Positions 1-9,119 of a stretch of 64,000 nt of DNA are shown here, piece after piece (within the stretch, counting starts at the first letter, position 1; each line of letters starts with the position of its first letter). Under the pieces are notes generated by a model. The model saw only the letters and a list, made by a program, of their open reading frames with translations, searched no databases and had not been told where the DNA came from. The DNA comes from Curvibacter microcysteis. GTDB taxonomy: Bacteria > Pseudomonadota > Gammaproteobacteria > Burkholderiales > Burkholderiaceae_C. Both the position numbers and the translations under genes were made by a program. The DNA lies in the NCBI RefSeq assembly GCF_028649435.1, contig NZ_JAQSIN010000006.1, one strand, 5' to 3'.

Positions 1-643
1 CGGCGTACTTCAGGGCCATGTTGGTGTTTTGCTCGGCCAGCAAGAAGGTGACCTTCTCTTTGGCGTTCAGGTCCTTGACGATGTTGAACACCTCTTCGAC
101 GATTTGCGGCGCCAGGCCCATCGAGGGTTCATCGAGCAAGACCATGCTGGGGTTGGCCATGATGGCGCGGCCAATCGCGCACATTTGCTGCTCACCGCCC
201 GAGGTATAGGCCGCTTGCGAGGTGCGGCGCGTCTTCAGGCGCGGGAAATAGGTGTAGACCTTGTCCAGGTTGGCGGCGATCTCGCCCTTGTCCTTGCGGG
301 TGTAGGACCCGGTCATCAGGTTTTCTTCGATGGTCAGGTGGGCGAAGCAATGGCGGCCCTCCATCACCTGCACCACGCCGCGCTGCACCAGCTCGGCGGG
401 GCTGAGGTTCTCAATGCGTTCGCCGCGCAGCTCGATCGAGCCCTTGGTGACCTGGCCGCGCTCGCCTTGCAGCAGGTTGGAGATGGCGCGCAGCGTGGTC
501 GTCTTGCCAGCGCCGTTGCCGCCCAGGATGGCCACGATGCCACCTTCGGGCACTTGCAGCGACACGCCCTTGAGCACGAGGATCACGTGGTTGTAAATGA
601 CCTCGATGCCGTTGACGTTGAGAACGATGTTGGGTTGGTCCAT
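1..643 (-). CDS. livF: Branched-chain amino acid-type (HAAT) ABC transporter ATP-binding protein LivF, 3' end cut by window
   Basis: Cytoplasmic ATPase subunit of a HAAT-family importer. Reading leftwards from the ATG at 643 the translation begins MDQPNIVLNVNGIEVIYN and carries Walker A GGNGAGKTT, a TSGGE version of the ABC signature, and Walker B MVLLDEPSMG followed by the D-loop and an AEQN switch region. About 214 residues are visible of the usual 235-245; the C-terminus lies beyond base 1. It is the last visible gene of a minus-strand operon with the substrate-binding protein, LivM, LivH, LivG and an acyl-CoA synthetase. Family assignment is firm. The transported substrate is not shown by the sequence; amino acids or aromatic/aliphatic acids are possible. 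Confidence 0.93.
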   Translation of the reverse strand, partial: MDQPNIVLNVNGIEVIYNHVILVLKGVSLQVPEGGIVAILGGNGAGKTTTLRAISNLLQGERGQVTKGSIELRGERIENLSPAELVQRGVVQVMEGRHCFAHLTIEENLMTGSYTRKDKGEIAANLDKVYTYFPRLKTRRTSQAAYTSGGEQQMCAIGRAIMANPSMVLLDEPSMGLAPQIVEEVFNIVKDLNAKEKVTFLLAEQNTNMALKYA

Positions 644-659
644 GGCTGTTCTTCGGGGT

Positions 660-727
660 GGGGGCCAGGCCGCTGGCCCCCGGTTTTTCAGGCTTCCGGC
701 CGCCGCCCGGTCAGGGCGGGCGGCCGG
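660..727 (-). other. Two strong intergenic hairpins between the substrate-binding protein gene and livF
   Basis: A 9-bp perfect stem (GGGGGCCAG/CTGGCCCCC, loop GCCG) at 660-681 and a 9-bp stem (CCGGCCGCC/GGCGGCCGG) extended by GCCC/GGGC at 696-727. Neither is followed by a T-run on the minus strand. They sit just after the substrate-binding protein gene, where hairpins commonly stabilise the abundant binding-protein message or reduce read-through to the ATPase gene. That role is inferred. Confidence 0.5.
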
Positions 728-751
728 TGGGTTCACCAGGCCGTCAGGCCA

Positions 752-2089
752 TCAGGATTGGCAGTCGGCCGGGGTGCGCGGCGTCAGCTTCTTCTCGGCG
801 GCGTACTTGGCCGCAGCGGCCTTGACCATCGGCTTGATGATCTGCTCATCGCCTTGCATCCAGTCGCTGGTGATCTTCCAGGCCTTGCCGTCCCAGCTGT
901 GGATGCGCGCCCAGTAAGCGCCCATGTGGTCCTGGCACGAGGTGCTGATGGGGCGCAGCACGCCGCCAAAGCCCAGCGCGTCGAGCTTGGCTTGGGTCAG
1001 GTTCAGGTTTTCCAGGCCCCAGCGCACTTGCTCGCCGGTCATGACCTTGCCCTTGCCGAAGCGCTCTTGTGCGGCACGGATGCCTTCGACCGTCAGCATG
1101 GCGCTCATGGCGCCACGCAGCCACAGCACCTGGCCGACTTCTTCTTTCGGACCCGTGCCCTGGCCCTTGCCGTGCAGGGTGGCCAGGGTTTCCTTGACCA
1201 GCTTGGCGTCGTAGTCGGCGCTGTTTTGCAGGGCCACGGCGTTATAGCCCTTGGCACCTTCGCCGACGTCACGCACATCGGGTTCGGCACCCGACCACCA
1301 CACGCCGTACATCTTGTCGCGCGGGTAGCCTGTGGCCTGGGCTTCTTTCAGGGCGGTGGAGTTCATCACGCCAAAGCCCCACAAGATGGTGTAGTCCGGG
1401 CGCGACTGGCGCACCTGCAGCCAGGTGGCTTTTTGCTCCACGCCAGGGGCGGTCACCGGCAGCAGCTGCAGTTCAAAGCCGTGGGCGCGGGCGCGCTCCT
1501 GGATGATGGGCAGGGCTTCTTTGCCGAAGGGGCTGTCGTGGTAGACCAGGGCGATCTTCTTGCCCTTGAGCTTGTCCAGGCCGCCTTCTTTCTTGGCAAT
1601 GGCCTGGATGATCACGTCACCGGCCACCCAGTAGTTGCCGGCCAGGGGGAAGTTCCACTTGAACACCGTGCCGTCCGCGCTTTCGCTGCGGCCATAGCCC
1701 AGGGTCACCAGCGGGATCTTGTCGGCCGGGGCCTTTTCAGTGATGGCGAAGGTGGCGCCGGTGGACCAGGGTTGGATCACGGCCGCGCCGCCGTTGTTGC
1801 CCTTCAGGCGTTCATAGCATTCCACGCTGCGGGCCGTGTCGTAGCCGGTCTCGCACTCTTCCACCAACAGCTTCACGCCGTTGATGCCGCCGCGGGCGTT
1901 GACCAGCTTGTAGTAGTCGACGATGCCGTTGGCGATCGGTGTGCCGTTGGGCGCGTAGGGGCCGGTGCGGTAAGAGAGCACCGGCATGTACTGCTCTTTC
2001 GCTTGCGCGAAAGCCGCGCTGCTGAGCAGGGTCGAGCCGCCGAGGGCCAGCACGGCGGTAGCGAGGGCCAATTGACGAAACTTCTTCAT
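752..2089 (-). CDS. HAAT-family ABC transporter periplasmic substrate-binding protein
   Basis: Periplasmic ligand-binding protein (Peripla_BP_6 type) that delivers substrate to the LivHM permease. Length is 445 residues. The N-terminus MKKFRQLALATAVLALGG leads into a hydrophobic stretch ending SSAAFAQA, a clear Sec signal peptide with cleavage near residue 29. The mature region has the typical two-lobe sequence (YMPVLSYRTGPYAPNGTPIA near the start). An AGGAGA Shine-Dalgarno sequence precedes the ATG at 2089. At 445 residues it is longer than classical LivJ/K (about 370) and resembles the subfamily paired with acyl-CoA synthetases in betaproteobacteria, suggesting a hydrophobic or aromatic acid ligand. 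That ligand is inference. Confidence 0.9.
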   Translation of the reverse strand: MKKFRQLALATAVLALGGSTLLSSAAFAQAKEQYMPVLSYRTGPYAPNGTPIANGIVDYYKLVNARGGINGVKLLVEECETGYDTARSVECYERLKGNNGGAAVIQPWSTGATFAITEKAPADKIPLVTLGYGRSESADGTVFKWNFPLAGNYWVAGDVIIQAIAKKEGGLDKLKGKKIALVYHDSPFGKEALPIIQERARAHGFELQLLPVTAPGVEQKATWLQVRQSRPDYTILWGFGVMNSTALKEAQATGYPRDKMYGVWWSGAEPDVRDVGEGAKGYNAVALQNSADYDAKLVKETLATLHGKGQGTGPKEEVGQVLWLRGAMSAMLTVEGIRAAQERFGKGKVMTGEQVRWGLENLNLTQAKLDALGFGGVLRPISTSCQDHMGAYWARIHSWDGKAWKITSDWMQGDEQIIKPMVKAAAAKYAAEKKLTPRTPADCQS

Positions 2090-2185
2090 GGATGTCTCCT
2101 GTTGGTTTTAGGGGGAAGCACAGTCAGTAAACGGATTCAGCGTTCAAAAAGCATCGGGACTTGCGAGCATGGCGCCCTGGTGGGC

Positions 2186-3262
2186 TCAATGCGGGAAGGG
2201 CCACAGACGGAGTTTTTGCTTGGCGGTGGACCACAGCTTGGCCAGGCCATGCGGCTCCACGATCAGGAACCAGACGATCAGGCCGCCGAAGATCATCAAC
2301 TCGGCGTGCGAGGCGGCGGTGGTCGAGATCTCGAACCCCGTCAGGCCGGCCAGCAGGGGCAGCACCTGGTTGAGCACGATGGGCAGGATGACGATGAAGG
2401 CGGCGCCAAAAAAGCCCCCCATCACCGAGCCCAGGCCACCGATGATCACCATGAACAGCAGCTTGAAGGACAGGTCCACCGAGAAGGCCCCCGGCTCCCA
2501 GGCGCCGAGGTAGAAGAAGGCCCACAGGGCGCCCGCCACACCGATGATGAAGGAGCTGACCGCGAACGCGCTGAGCTTGGCGTACATGGGGCGGATGCCG
2601 ATCACGGCGGCGGCCACGTCCATGTCGCGGATGGCCATCCACTCGCGGCCGATGGCGCCGCGCACCAGGTTCTTGGCCCCCAGTGCGATGACGGCCAGCA
2701 TGCCCAGGCAGAACAGGTACTTGCTGACGTCGCTGTCCAGCGGCATGCCAAACACCTGCAGGTTGGACACGGCCACCGAGCCCGAGGAGTTGTCCAGAGT
2801 GAACCACTTGATGCGCAGGAACATCCAGTCCGCGAAGAACTGCGCGGCCAGCGTGGCCACCGCCAGGTACAGGCCCTTGACGCGCAGGCTGGGCAGGCCG
2901 AACAAGATGCCGAAGACCGTGGCGCACAGGCCGCCGAGGATCAGGGTCGGGATCAGCGGCATGCCGGGAATGCGGGCGAAGAAGTTGTAGGCCCCGTAAG
3001 CGCCCACGGCCATGAAGGCGCCCGAGCCCAGCGAGATCTGGCCGCAGTAGCCCACGAGGATGTTCACCCCCAGGGCGGCCAGCGACATGATCACAAACGG
3101 AATCAGGATGGCGCGGAACATGTAGTCGCTGGCCACCATGGGCACCACGGCAAAGGCCAGCACCAGCAGCAGGGCCATGGCGATGCGGTCCTGGGCGATC
3201 GGGAAGATCTGCTGGTCGGCCCGGTAAGTGGTCTTGAATTGACCGTTTTCACGGTAGAACAT
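2186..3262 (-). CDS. livM: HAAT ABC transporter inner-membrane permease LivM
   Basis: Second membrane subunit of the importer, 358 residues. Multiple hydrophobic segments begin near residue 30 (AMALLLVLAFAVVPMVASD). The family-typical loop GYCGQISLGSGAFMAVGAY is followed by further transmembrane helices and the late segment MVIIGGLGSVMGGFFGAAF. It starts at 3262 behind an AGGAGA ribosome binding site. It lies 30 bp after livH on the same strand, consistent with one transcript. Confidence 0.93.
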   Translation of the reverse strand: MFYRENGQFKTTYRADQQIFPIAQDRIAMALLLVLAFAVVPMVASDYMFRAILIPFVIMSLAALGVNILVGYCGQISLGSGAFMAVGAYGAYNFFARIPGMPLIPTLILGGLCATVFGILFGLPSLRVKGLYLAVATLAAQFFADWMFLRIKWFTLDNSSGSVAVSNLQVFGMPLDSDVSKYLFCLGMLAVIALGAKNLVRGAIGREWMAIRDMDVAAAVIGIRPMYAKLSAFAVSSFIIGVAGALWAFFYLGAWEPGAFSVDLSFKLLFMVIIGGLGSVMGGFFGAAFIVILPIVLNQVLPLLAGLTGFEISTTAASHAELMIFGGLIVWFLIVEPHGLAKLWSTAKQKLRLWPFPH

Positions 3263-3292
3263 GGTTGTCTCCTGGGAATTCTTGTTGTGGGG

Positions 3293-4222
3293 TCACACGC
3301 GATCGATGATCTTCTCGCCGAACAACCCTTGGGGGCGGAACAGCAGGAACACCAAGGCCAGCACGTAGGCAAACCAGATCTCGATGCCGCCGCCCACGAA
3401 GGGGCCCAGGTAGACCTCGGACAGCTTCTCGCCCACGCCGATGATCAGGCCGCCGATGATGGCGCCGGGCACCGAGGTCAGGCCGCCCAGGATCACCACC
3501 GGCAGGGCCCGCAAGGCCACGGTGGCGAGCGAGAACTGCACGCCCAGCTTGCTGCCCCAGATCATCCCGGCCACCAGGGCCACGACGCCGGCCACGCACC
3601 ACACGATGACCCAGATGCGGTTGAGCGGGATGCCAATCGACTGGGCTGCCTGGTGGTCGTCGGCCACGGCGCGCAGCGCGCGGCCGGTGGCGGTCTTCTG
3701 GAAGAACACGCTCAAGGCGGCCACCAGCGCGGCGGCGATGGCGGCGGCGATCACGTCTTCCTTGTTGATCAGGATGCCGCCCTCAAACATCGACTCCAGC
3801 GCGAAGATCGGGTCCTTGGGCATGCCGATGTCGATCTTGTAGACGTCGCTGCCAAACAGGCTTTGGCCCAGGCCTTCGAGGAAGTAGGTGATGCCCAGCG
3901 TGGCCATCAGCAAGGTGGCGCCTTCCTGGTTGACCAGGTGGCGCAGCACCAGGCGTTCGATCAGCCAGGCCACCGCGAACATCACGCCGCCGGCAGCGAT
4001 GAAGGCCAGCACATTGGCCGCCACCGGGTGGGTGATGCCCGTCCAGGCCGGAATCCATTCGGCAAAGCGGGCCATCGCCAGCGCGGCGAACAGCACCATC
4101 GCGCCCTGGGCAAAGTTGAACACGCCCGAGGCCTTGTAGATCAGCACAAAGCCGAGCGCGACCAGGGAATACAGCATGCCGGCCATGAGGCCGCCAGTGA
4201 GGGTTTCGAGAAAGAATGCCAT
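3293..4222 (-). CDS. livH: HAAT ABC transporter inner-membrane permease LivH
   Basis: First membrane subunit of the importer, 309 residues, close to the family norm of about 300. Diagnostic segments are FNFAQGAMVLFAALAMARF near residue 35 and GGLTSVPGAIIGGLIIGVGEK near residue 245, the cytoplasmic coupling loop and following helix of LivH proteins. It ends LFGEKIIDRV, a typical LivH tail. It sits between livG (gap 23 bp) and livM (gap 30 bp). Confidence 0.94.
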   Translation of the reverse strand: MAFFLETLTGGLMAGMLYSLVALGFVLIYKASGVFNFAQGAMVLFAALAMARFAEWIPAWTGITHPVAANVLAFIAAGGVMFAVAWLIERLVLRHLVNQEGATLLMATLGITYFLEGLGQSLFGSDVYKIDIGMPKDPIFALESMFEGGILINKEDVIAAAIAAALVAALSVFFQKTATGRALRAVADDHQAAQSIGIPLNRIWVIVWCVAGVVALVAGMIWGSKLGVQFSLATVALRALPVVILGGLTSVPGAIIGGLIIGVGEKLSEVYLGPFVGGGIEIWFAYVLALVFLLFRPQGLFGEKIIDRV

Positions 4223-4245
4223 CTGCTTGTCCTTCGTGCGCGGGA

Positions 4246-5031
4246 TCAGTGGGAGGTGCCCAAATAGGCGCGGATCACGTCTTCGTTGTTGCGCACTTCG
4301 TCCGGCGCGCCGTCACCGATCTTCTTGCCGTAGTCCAACACCACCACGCGGTCAGAGATGTCCATCACCACGCCCATGTCGTGCTCGATCAACACGATGG
4401 TGGTGCCGAACTCGTCGTTGACGTCGAGGATGAAGCGGCACATGTCCTGTTTCTCTTCGACGTTCATGCCCGCCATGGGCTCGTCGAGCAGCAGCACCTG
4501 CGGCTCCATCGCCAGGGCGCGGCCCAGGTCGACGCGCTTTTGCAGGCCGTAGGGCAGTTGGCCCACGGGGGTCTTGCGGAAGGCCTGGATCTCCAGGAAG
4601 TCGATGATGCGTTCGACAAACTCGCGGTGCTTGATTTCCTCGCGCTCGGCCGGGCCGATGCGCAGGGCCTGCAGCAGCAGGTTGCTTTTGATCTTCAGGT
4701 TGCGGCCCGACATGATGTTGTCGAGCACGCTCATGCCCTTGAACAAGGCCAGGTTCTGAAAGGTGCGGGCCACGCCCATCTCGGCCACCTGGCGCGAGTT
4801 CATGTGGTCAAAGGTCTTGCCACGGAAGGTGATCGAGCCCTCGGACGGGGTGTACACCCCGTTGATGCAGTTGAGCATGGAGCTCTTGCCCGCGCCGTTG
4901 GGGCCGATGATGGAGCGGATCTCGTGCTCGCGCACATTGAAGGAGATGTCGGTCAGCGCCTTCACGCCGCCGAATCTCAGGCTGATGTTTTGCACGTCGA
5001 GGATGACGTCGCCAATCTTTTTGGTGCTCAT
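4246..5031 (-). CDS. livG: HAAT ABC transporter ATP-binding protein LivG
   Basis: Second ATPase subunit, 261 residues. Walker A is GPNGAGKSS near residue 43, the signature region reads PYGLQKRVDLGRALA, and Walker B is VLLLDEPMAGM, followed by an IEHD switch histidine. The C-terminal tail (GDGAPDEVRNNEDVIRAYLG) is the LivG-specific extension. It lies 18 bp downstream of the acyl-CoA synthetase stop and upstream of livH, placing all five transporter genes and the synthetase in one operon. Confidence 0.94.
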   Translation of the reverse strand: MSTKKIGDVILDVQNISLRFGGVKALTDISFNVREHEIRSIIGPNGAGKSSMLNCINGVYTPSEGSITFRGKTFDHMNSRQVAEMGVARTFQNLALFKGMSVLDNIMSGRNLKIKSNLLLQALRIGPAEREEIKHREFVERIIDFLEIQAFRKTPVGQLPYGLQKRVDLGRALAMEPQVLLLDEPMAGMNVEEKQDMCRFILDVNDEFGTTIVLIEHDMGVVMDISDRVVVLDYGKKIGDGAPDEVRNNEDVIRAYLGTSH

Positions 5032-5049
5032 GGGGTGTCAGCTTCCTGC

Positions 5050-6996
5050 TCAGGCTGCGGTCTTGACCGGGGCAAAGGTTTTGGCGTCCGACAGTTGGAG
5101 CGTGGCGCTCACGCTGCCGGTGCGGCCGTCTTCGAACTTGACCTGGGTCTCGATGTACTGCTCGGTCTTGTTGCCGTACAGCGCGTCGACCAGCACCGCG
5201 TACTTCTCGCCGATGAAGCCTCGGCGGACCTTGTTGGTGCGGGTCAGTTCGCCGTCGTCGGCGTCCAGCTCCTTGTGCAGCACCAGGAAGCGGCTGACCT
5301 GCGAGCCGGCCAACAGGCTGTCGTTGGCCAGGTCGGCGTTGACCTTTTCGACGCACTCGCGCATCAGCTGGTAGACCTCAGGCTTTTGCGCCAGGTCGGT
5401 GTAGCCGGCATAGGCCAGGTTGCGCCGCTCGGCCCAGTTGCCCACGGCATCGAAGTCGATGTTGAGCATCACGCAGACGCGGTCGCGGCCGTCGCCCAGC
5501 GCCACCACTTCCTTGATGTGGGGGAAGAACTTGAGTTTGTTCTCCACGTACTTGGGCGCGAACATGGCGCCGTCGTTGGCTCCGCCCTTGAGGCGGCCCA
5601 CGTCTTTCACGCGGTCGATGATCTTCAGGTGACCGTGCGCGTCGATGAAGCCCGCGTCGCTGGTGTGGTACCAGCCGTCGGCGGTCAGCACCTCGGCCGT
5701 GGCCTTGGGGTTCTTGTAGTACTCCTTGAGCAGGCCGGGCGACTTGACCAGGATTTCGCCGTTGTCGGCGACCTTGATCTCCACGCCCTTGCAGGGCACG
5801 CCCACGGTGTCGGCGCGGGCCTGGTTGTCGGGCTGCAGGCAGACAAACACGGCGGTTTCGGTCGAGCCGTAGAGCTGCTTGAGGTTGATGCCAATGGAGC
5901 GGTAGAAGGTGAACAGGTCAGGCCCGATGGCTTCGCCTGCGGTGTAAGCCACCCGCACCCGCGACAGGCCCAGGGTGTTGCGCAGCGGGCCGTACACCAG
6001 CAGGTTGCCCAGCCAGTACTGCAGCGAGGCCAGCAGGCCGATCGCCTGGCCATCCATGCGCGCCGGCCCAAAGCGGCGTGCAATGTCCATGCAGGCGTGG
6101 AACATGCTGCGCTTGAGCCAGCCCGCGTCTTCCATGCGGATCATCACGCTGGTGAGCAGGCCTTCAAACACGCGCGGCGGGGCAAAGTAATAGGTCGGGC
6201 CGACCTCGCGCAGGTCGATGGCCACGGTGGCCGCCGACTCGGGGCAGTTCACCACATAGCCGCAGGCCAGCCACTGCGAGTAGCTGAAGATGTTCTGCCC
6301 GATCCAGGCCGGCGGCAGGTAGGCCAGCACGTCTTCGTTGGCCGTCAGGCGGTCGAATTCGGCGCCAGCTTGGGCGCGGTCGATCAGGGCCTGGTGGGTG
6401 TGCACCACGCCCTTGGGGTTGCCCGTGGTGCCCGAGGTGAAGAACATGGCGCCCACGTCCGAGGGCTGGGCCTGTTCGATCTCATCGCGCCAGAAGCTGG
6501 GGTGGTTGCCGGCGAACACGGCGCCGCTGGCCACCAGTTCATCCAGCGCGCCCAGGCCCGGGTCCACGTAGTTGCGCAGGCCGCGCGGGTCGTCGTAGAT
6601 GATGTGGCTCAGCGCGGGGTACTGTTCGCGCACTTCCAGCATTTTGTCGACCTGCTCCTGGTCTTCGACCAGGCAGAAGCGCACTTCGGCGTTGTTCAGC
6701 GGGAACACGCATTCCGCCGCCGCCGCGTCCTGGTACAGCGGGATGGGGATGGCGCCCAGCGACTGCACCGCCAGCATGGTGGCGTACAGGCGCGGCCGGT
6801 TGGCACCGATCACAACCATGTGCTCACCCCGCACCAGGCCGGCCTGGTGCAGGCCGCAGGCGATGTGCTCCACCAGTTGGGCCAGGCTGGACCAGGTCTG
6901 GGTTTGCCAGATGCCGTACTCTTTTTCTCGGATCGCGGGCGCTTGGGGCCGTTCGGTCGCATGCTTCAGCAGCAGGCGGGGAAACGTGGTTTGCAT
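5050..6996 (-). CDS. AMP-forming acyl-CoA synthetase (long-chain, FAA1-like)
   Basis: Activates a carboxylic acid to its CoA thioester with ATP. Length 648 residues, normal for the COG1022 long-chain group. The P-loop reads FTSGTTGNPKG near residue 190, followed by the GSTETAVF acyl-binding segment, DGWYHTSDAGFID with the ATP-binding Asp, and RLKGGANDG in the hinge/C-terminal domain. No signal peptide is visible. It is the first gene of the operon with the HAAT importer, so it may trap the imported acid as a CoA ester. It is divergent from the Crp/Fnr gene across 158 bp. Substrate is not determined by the sequence. Confidence 0.92.
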   Translation of the reverse strand: MQTTFPRLLLKHATERPQAPAIREKEYGIWQTQTWSSLAQLVEHIACGLHQAGLVRGEHMVVIGANRPRLYATMLAVQSLGAIPIPLYQDAAAAECVFPLNNAEVRFCLVEDQEQVDKMLEVREQYPALSHIIYDDPRGLRNYVDPGLGALDELVASGAVFAGNHPSFWRDEIEQAQPSDVGAMFFTSGTTGNPKGVVHTHQALIDRAQAGAEFDRLTANEDVLAYLPPAWIGQNIFSYSQWLACGYVVNCPESAATVAIDLREVGPTYYFAPPRVFEGLLTSVMIRMEDAGWLKRSMFHACMDIARRFGPARMDGQAIGLLASLQYWLGNLLVYGPLRNTLGLSRVRVAYTAGEAIGPDLFTFYRSIGINLKQLYGSTETAVFVCLQPDNQARADTVGVPCKGVEIKVADNGEILVKSPGLLKEYYKNPKATAEVLTADGWYHTSDAGFIDAHGHLKIIDRVKDVGRLKGGANDGAMFAPKYVENKLKFFPHIKEVVALGDGRDRVCVMLNIDFDAVGNWAERRNLAYAGYTDLAQKPEVYQLMRECVEKVNADLANDSLLAGSQVSRFLVLHKELDADDGELTRTNKVRRGFIGEKYAVLVDALYGNKTEQYIETQVKFEDGRTGSVSATLQLSDAKTFAPVKTAA

Positions 6997-7082
6997 GACG
7001 GTTCCTTGTCTCCATGAAATGGGTTGGTCCAGGGGCCATCCCGTTGATTTACAGAGATCGTAGGCAAGCGTTTGACGTCGCG

Positions 7083-7100
7083 TTGTCGTTGCAATGACAA
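7083..7100. promoter_or_regulatory. Crp/Fnr-type near-palindrome between divergent synthetase and regulator genes
   Basis: TTGTCGTTG followed directly by CAATGACAA: an 18-bp inverted repeat with one mismatched pair, in the TTGnC...GnCAA style of Crp/Fnr-family operators. It lies 55 bp before the regulator's start and 87 bp before the synthetase start, well placed to control both. Binding by the adjacent regulator is inferred. Confidence 0.5.
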
Positions 7101-7154
7101 TTTATGGGTTATCCCTTGTTCGGACTTTCCCGAGGCTTGTCACGGAGGTATTGC

Positions 7155-7892
7155 ATGGTCACCGAGTCCCCGCTGTATCAGCGCCGCCGCGCCCCCACGG
7201 CCGATGAGTTGACCGGCATTCCCTGGCTGAGCCAGTTGCAGCCCTCGGAGCGCGATCGCATCGTGCCGGGCCTGGTGGTCGGGGATGCCTTGCCGGGCGA
7301 CTACATCTGCCGCATGGGCCGGCCAGTGACCTTCTGGTTTGGTGTGGTCGAAGGCCTGCTCAAGATGAGCGCCGACAGCGCGCAGGGCCACCCCATCACC
7401 TTCACCGGCGTGCCGCCGGGCGGGTGGTTTGGCGAGGGCACGGCCATGAAGCGCGAGCCCTACCGCTACAACATCCAGGCCTTGCGCAAGAGCGTGGTGG
7501 CCGGGCTGCCGCTGGACAGCTTTCACTGGCTGCTGGACCACTCGCTGGGTTTCAACCGCTTTGTCATGAACCAACTCAACGAGCGCCTGGGCCAGTTCAT
7601 CGCGGCGCGCGAAATCGACCGCATGAACAACCCCGACGTGCGCGTGGCGCGCAGCCTGGCCGCGCTGTTCAACCCTGTGCTTTACCCCGGCGTGGGCGAG
7701 GTGCTGCGCATCACCCAGCAAGAGCTGGCCTACCTGGTGGGCCTGTCACGCCAGCGCGTGAACGAGGCGTTGCGCAGCCTGGAGCGCCAACACATCATCC
7801 GCGTCGAGTACGGGGGCTTGCGTGTGCTCTCGGCCGAAGCCCTGCGATCCACCCTGTTGGGCTGCGCCGACACGGGACGGGGGCCTCGTTGA
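7155..7892 (+). CDS. Crp/Fnr-family transcriptional regulator
   Basis: Predicted cytoplasmic DNA-binding regulator, 245 residues from the ATG at 7155, chosen because GGAGGT lies 5 bases upstream; a longer frame from 7104 lacks such a site. Residues about 25-140 form the cyclic-nucleotide-binding-like domain, and about 165-235 the Crp winged helix (ITQQELAYLVGLSRQRVNEALRSLE is the recognition region). No N-terminal Cys cluster of the Fnr [4Fe-4S] type is present, so it is not a classical oxygen sensor. Divergent to the acyl-CoA synthetase/HAAT operon, it probably controls that operon and itself through the palindrome at 7083-7100. Confidence 0.9.
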   Translation: MVTESPLYQRRRAPTADELTGIPWLSQLQPSERDRIVPGLVVGDALPGDYICRMGRPVTFWFGVVEGLLKMSADSAQGHPITFTGVPPGGWFGEGTAMKREPYRYNIQALRKSVVAGLPLDSFHWLLDHSLGFNRFVMNQLNERLGQFIAAREIDRMNNPDVRVARSLAALFNPVLYPGVGEVLRITQQELAYLVGLSRQRVNEALRSLERQHIIRVEYGGLRVLSAEALRSTLLGCADTGRGPR

Positions 7893-7980
7893 GCGAGGCC
7901 GCCACCGCGATAATGAGGGGCTTGAACCGACCCTGGCCCCGGTTGGCGCTGGGTCAGCGCTTTGGCCACACCTCCACCCC

Positions 7981-8328
7981 ATGAACGCTCCCATCACGAC
8001 GCTGCAAGAGCGGCGCATCCAAAACCGCAAGCTGATCCGCGTGCCGGCCCTGCTCGAGCTCAGCGGCCGCCCTCCGCTGAATGTGCGCACGGTGGAGCTG
8101 TCGGCCTCCGGCCTGGGCCTGGCTTGTGCGGTGAATCTGGCCCCAGGGTTGACGTGCACGGTCCGTTTGCGATTGATCGGTGGCGAGGGCTCTGTGGAGC
8201 TGGCCTTGCCAGGGCAGCTCACCTACAGCGTGCTGAGCCAGCGCGACGGTGGTTTCCGTCTGGGCGTGCAGTTCAAGAACCTCAGCGATGACCAGGCCAA
8301 ACGTGTCGAAGCTTGCATGCGTGCTTGA
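7981..8328 (+). CDS. PilZ-domain protein, putative c-di-GMP receptor
   Basis: Small 115-residue protein starting MNAPITTLQERRIQNRKLIRV. The RxxxR-type basic motif near residues 12-18 and the later VELSASGLGLAC match the two ligand-contacting parts of PilZ domains; the usual D/N-x-S-x-x-G appears as ELSASG. No membrane segment is visible. It is followed on the same strand by the cupredoxin-like and GGDEF/EAL genes, so it may read out the c-di-GMP pool set by the latter. The Met at 7981 begins the PilZ homology directly; an upstream extension of the frame is not supported. Confidence 0.78.
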   Translation: MNAPITTLQERRIQNRKLIRVPALLELSGRPPLNVRTVELSASGLGLACAVNLAPGLTCTVRLRLIGGEGSVELALPGQLTYSVLSQRDGGFRLGVQFKNLSDDQAKRVEACMRA

Positions 8329-8438
8329 GTCTCTGGGGGCATCCGGTTTTCCGGTTGGGCACCGGGGCTGGGATGCTTGTAGGATGGGGGCTTTGGCGCT
8401 TTTCGGGGCGCAGCCATTTCCTGCTTGAGGTGTTTCAG

Positions 8439-9119
8439 GTGCGTGTTTTTCATCCATCAGCGTCGGTCACTGACCTGGGCTCCCGGGCTTTGGGCGGTGC
8501 CCGCCACACGGCGGCTTGGCGCGGTCTGGTGCTGGGTGTGGCCGCCATGGGGGGGCTGGCCAGCTCGGTGGGCGCGACCTCGGTTCAGCTGGACGTGCGA
8601 GACGCCGCCGGCAAGCCCTTGTCTGAGGCCGTGGTGTTTCTGGAGTCGCCCGAGGCGGCCCGCTTGGTCAAACCCACGGTGGGCGCCGAGATGGCGCAGG
8701 AAAGCAAGCAGTTCCAGCCCCGGGTGCTGGTCGTGAACCGGGGCAGCGAGGTGGCCTTTCCCAATTTGGACAAGGTGCGCCACCACGTCTATTCCTTTTC
8801 GCCCGCCAAAAAGTTCGAGTTGAAGCTCTACGCCGGCACGCCGGCCAACCCGGTCTTGTTTGACCAGGCCGGGGTCGTGTTGTTGGGCTGCAACATCCAC
8901 GACGCCATGGTGGGCTGGATCCTGGTGGTCAACACGCCCTACCACGGCATCAGCCAGAACGGCAAACTGAACCTGGACAACGTGGCCCCCGGCAACTACC
9001 GGCTGCGCACCTGGCACCCCGGCATGGCCGTGGGCGCTGCGGCCCTGGACCAGGCCCTGGTCGTCCCGGCGTCGGGCGCGGTGCCGGTGGCCTTGCGTTT
9101 GACGGGGCTGACACCTTGA
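8439..9119 (+). CDS. Periplasmic cupredoxin-like protein (often annotated 'methylamine utilization protein')
   Basis: About 226 residues from a GTG at 8439 that has TTGAGG 4-9 bases upstream. The start is uncertain because an in-frame ATG exists at 8313. An N-terminal hydrophobic segment (WRGLVLGVAAMGGLASSVGA) looks like a signal peptide. The mature part is a beta-sandwich-type sequence with KVRHHVYSF and LLGCNIHDAMVGW, supplying His, Cys, His and Met in the order expected for a type-1 copper site. It overlaps the next gene by 3 bp (the TGA lies within a TTGAT overlap), indicating translational coupling to the GGDEF/EAL protein. Copper binding is inferred from the ligands. Confidence 0.72.
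   Translation: MRVFHPSASVTDLGSRALGGARHTAAWRGLVLGVAAMGGLASSVGATSVQLDVRDAAGKPLSEAVVFLESPEAARLVKPTVGAEMAQESKQFQPRVLVVNRGSEVAFPNLDKVRHHVYSFSPAKKFELKLYAGTPANPVLFDQAGVVLLGCNIHDAMVGWILVVNTPYHGISQNGKLNLDNVAPGNYRLRTWHPGMAVGAAALDQALVVPASGAVPVALRLTGLTP

Noticed and set aside
29..4267. Very long plus-strand open frame opposite the liv genes (and similar frames opposite acs, argE, htpG and cyanate genes)
   Set aside because: High-GC antisense shadow: Ala/Gly/His/Gln-rich translation without family features, while the minus-strand genes have signals, motifs and ribosome binding sites.
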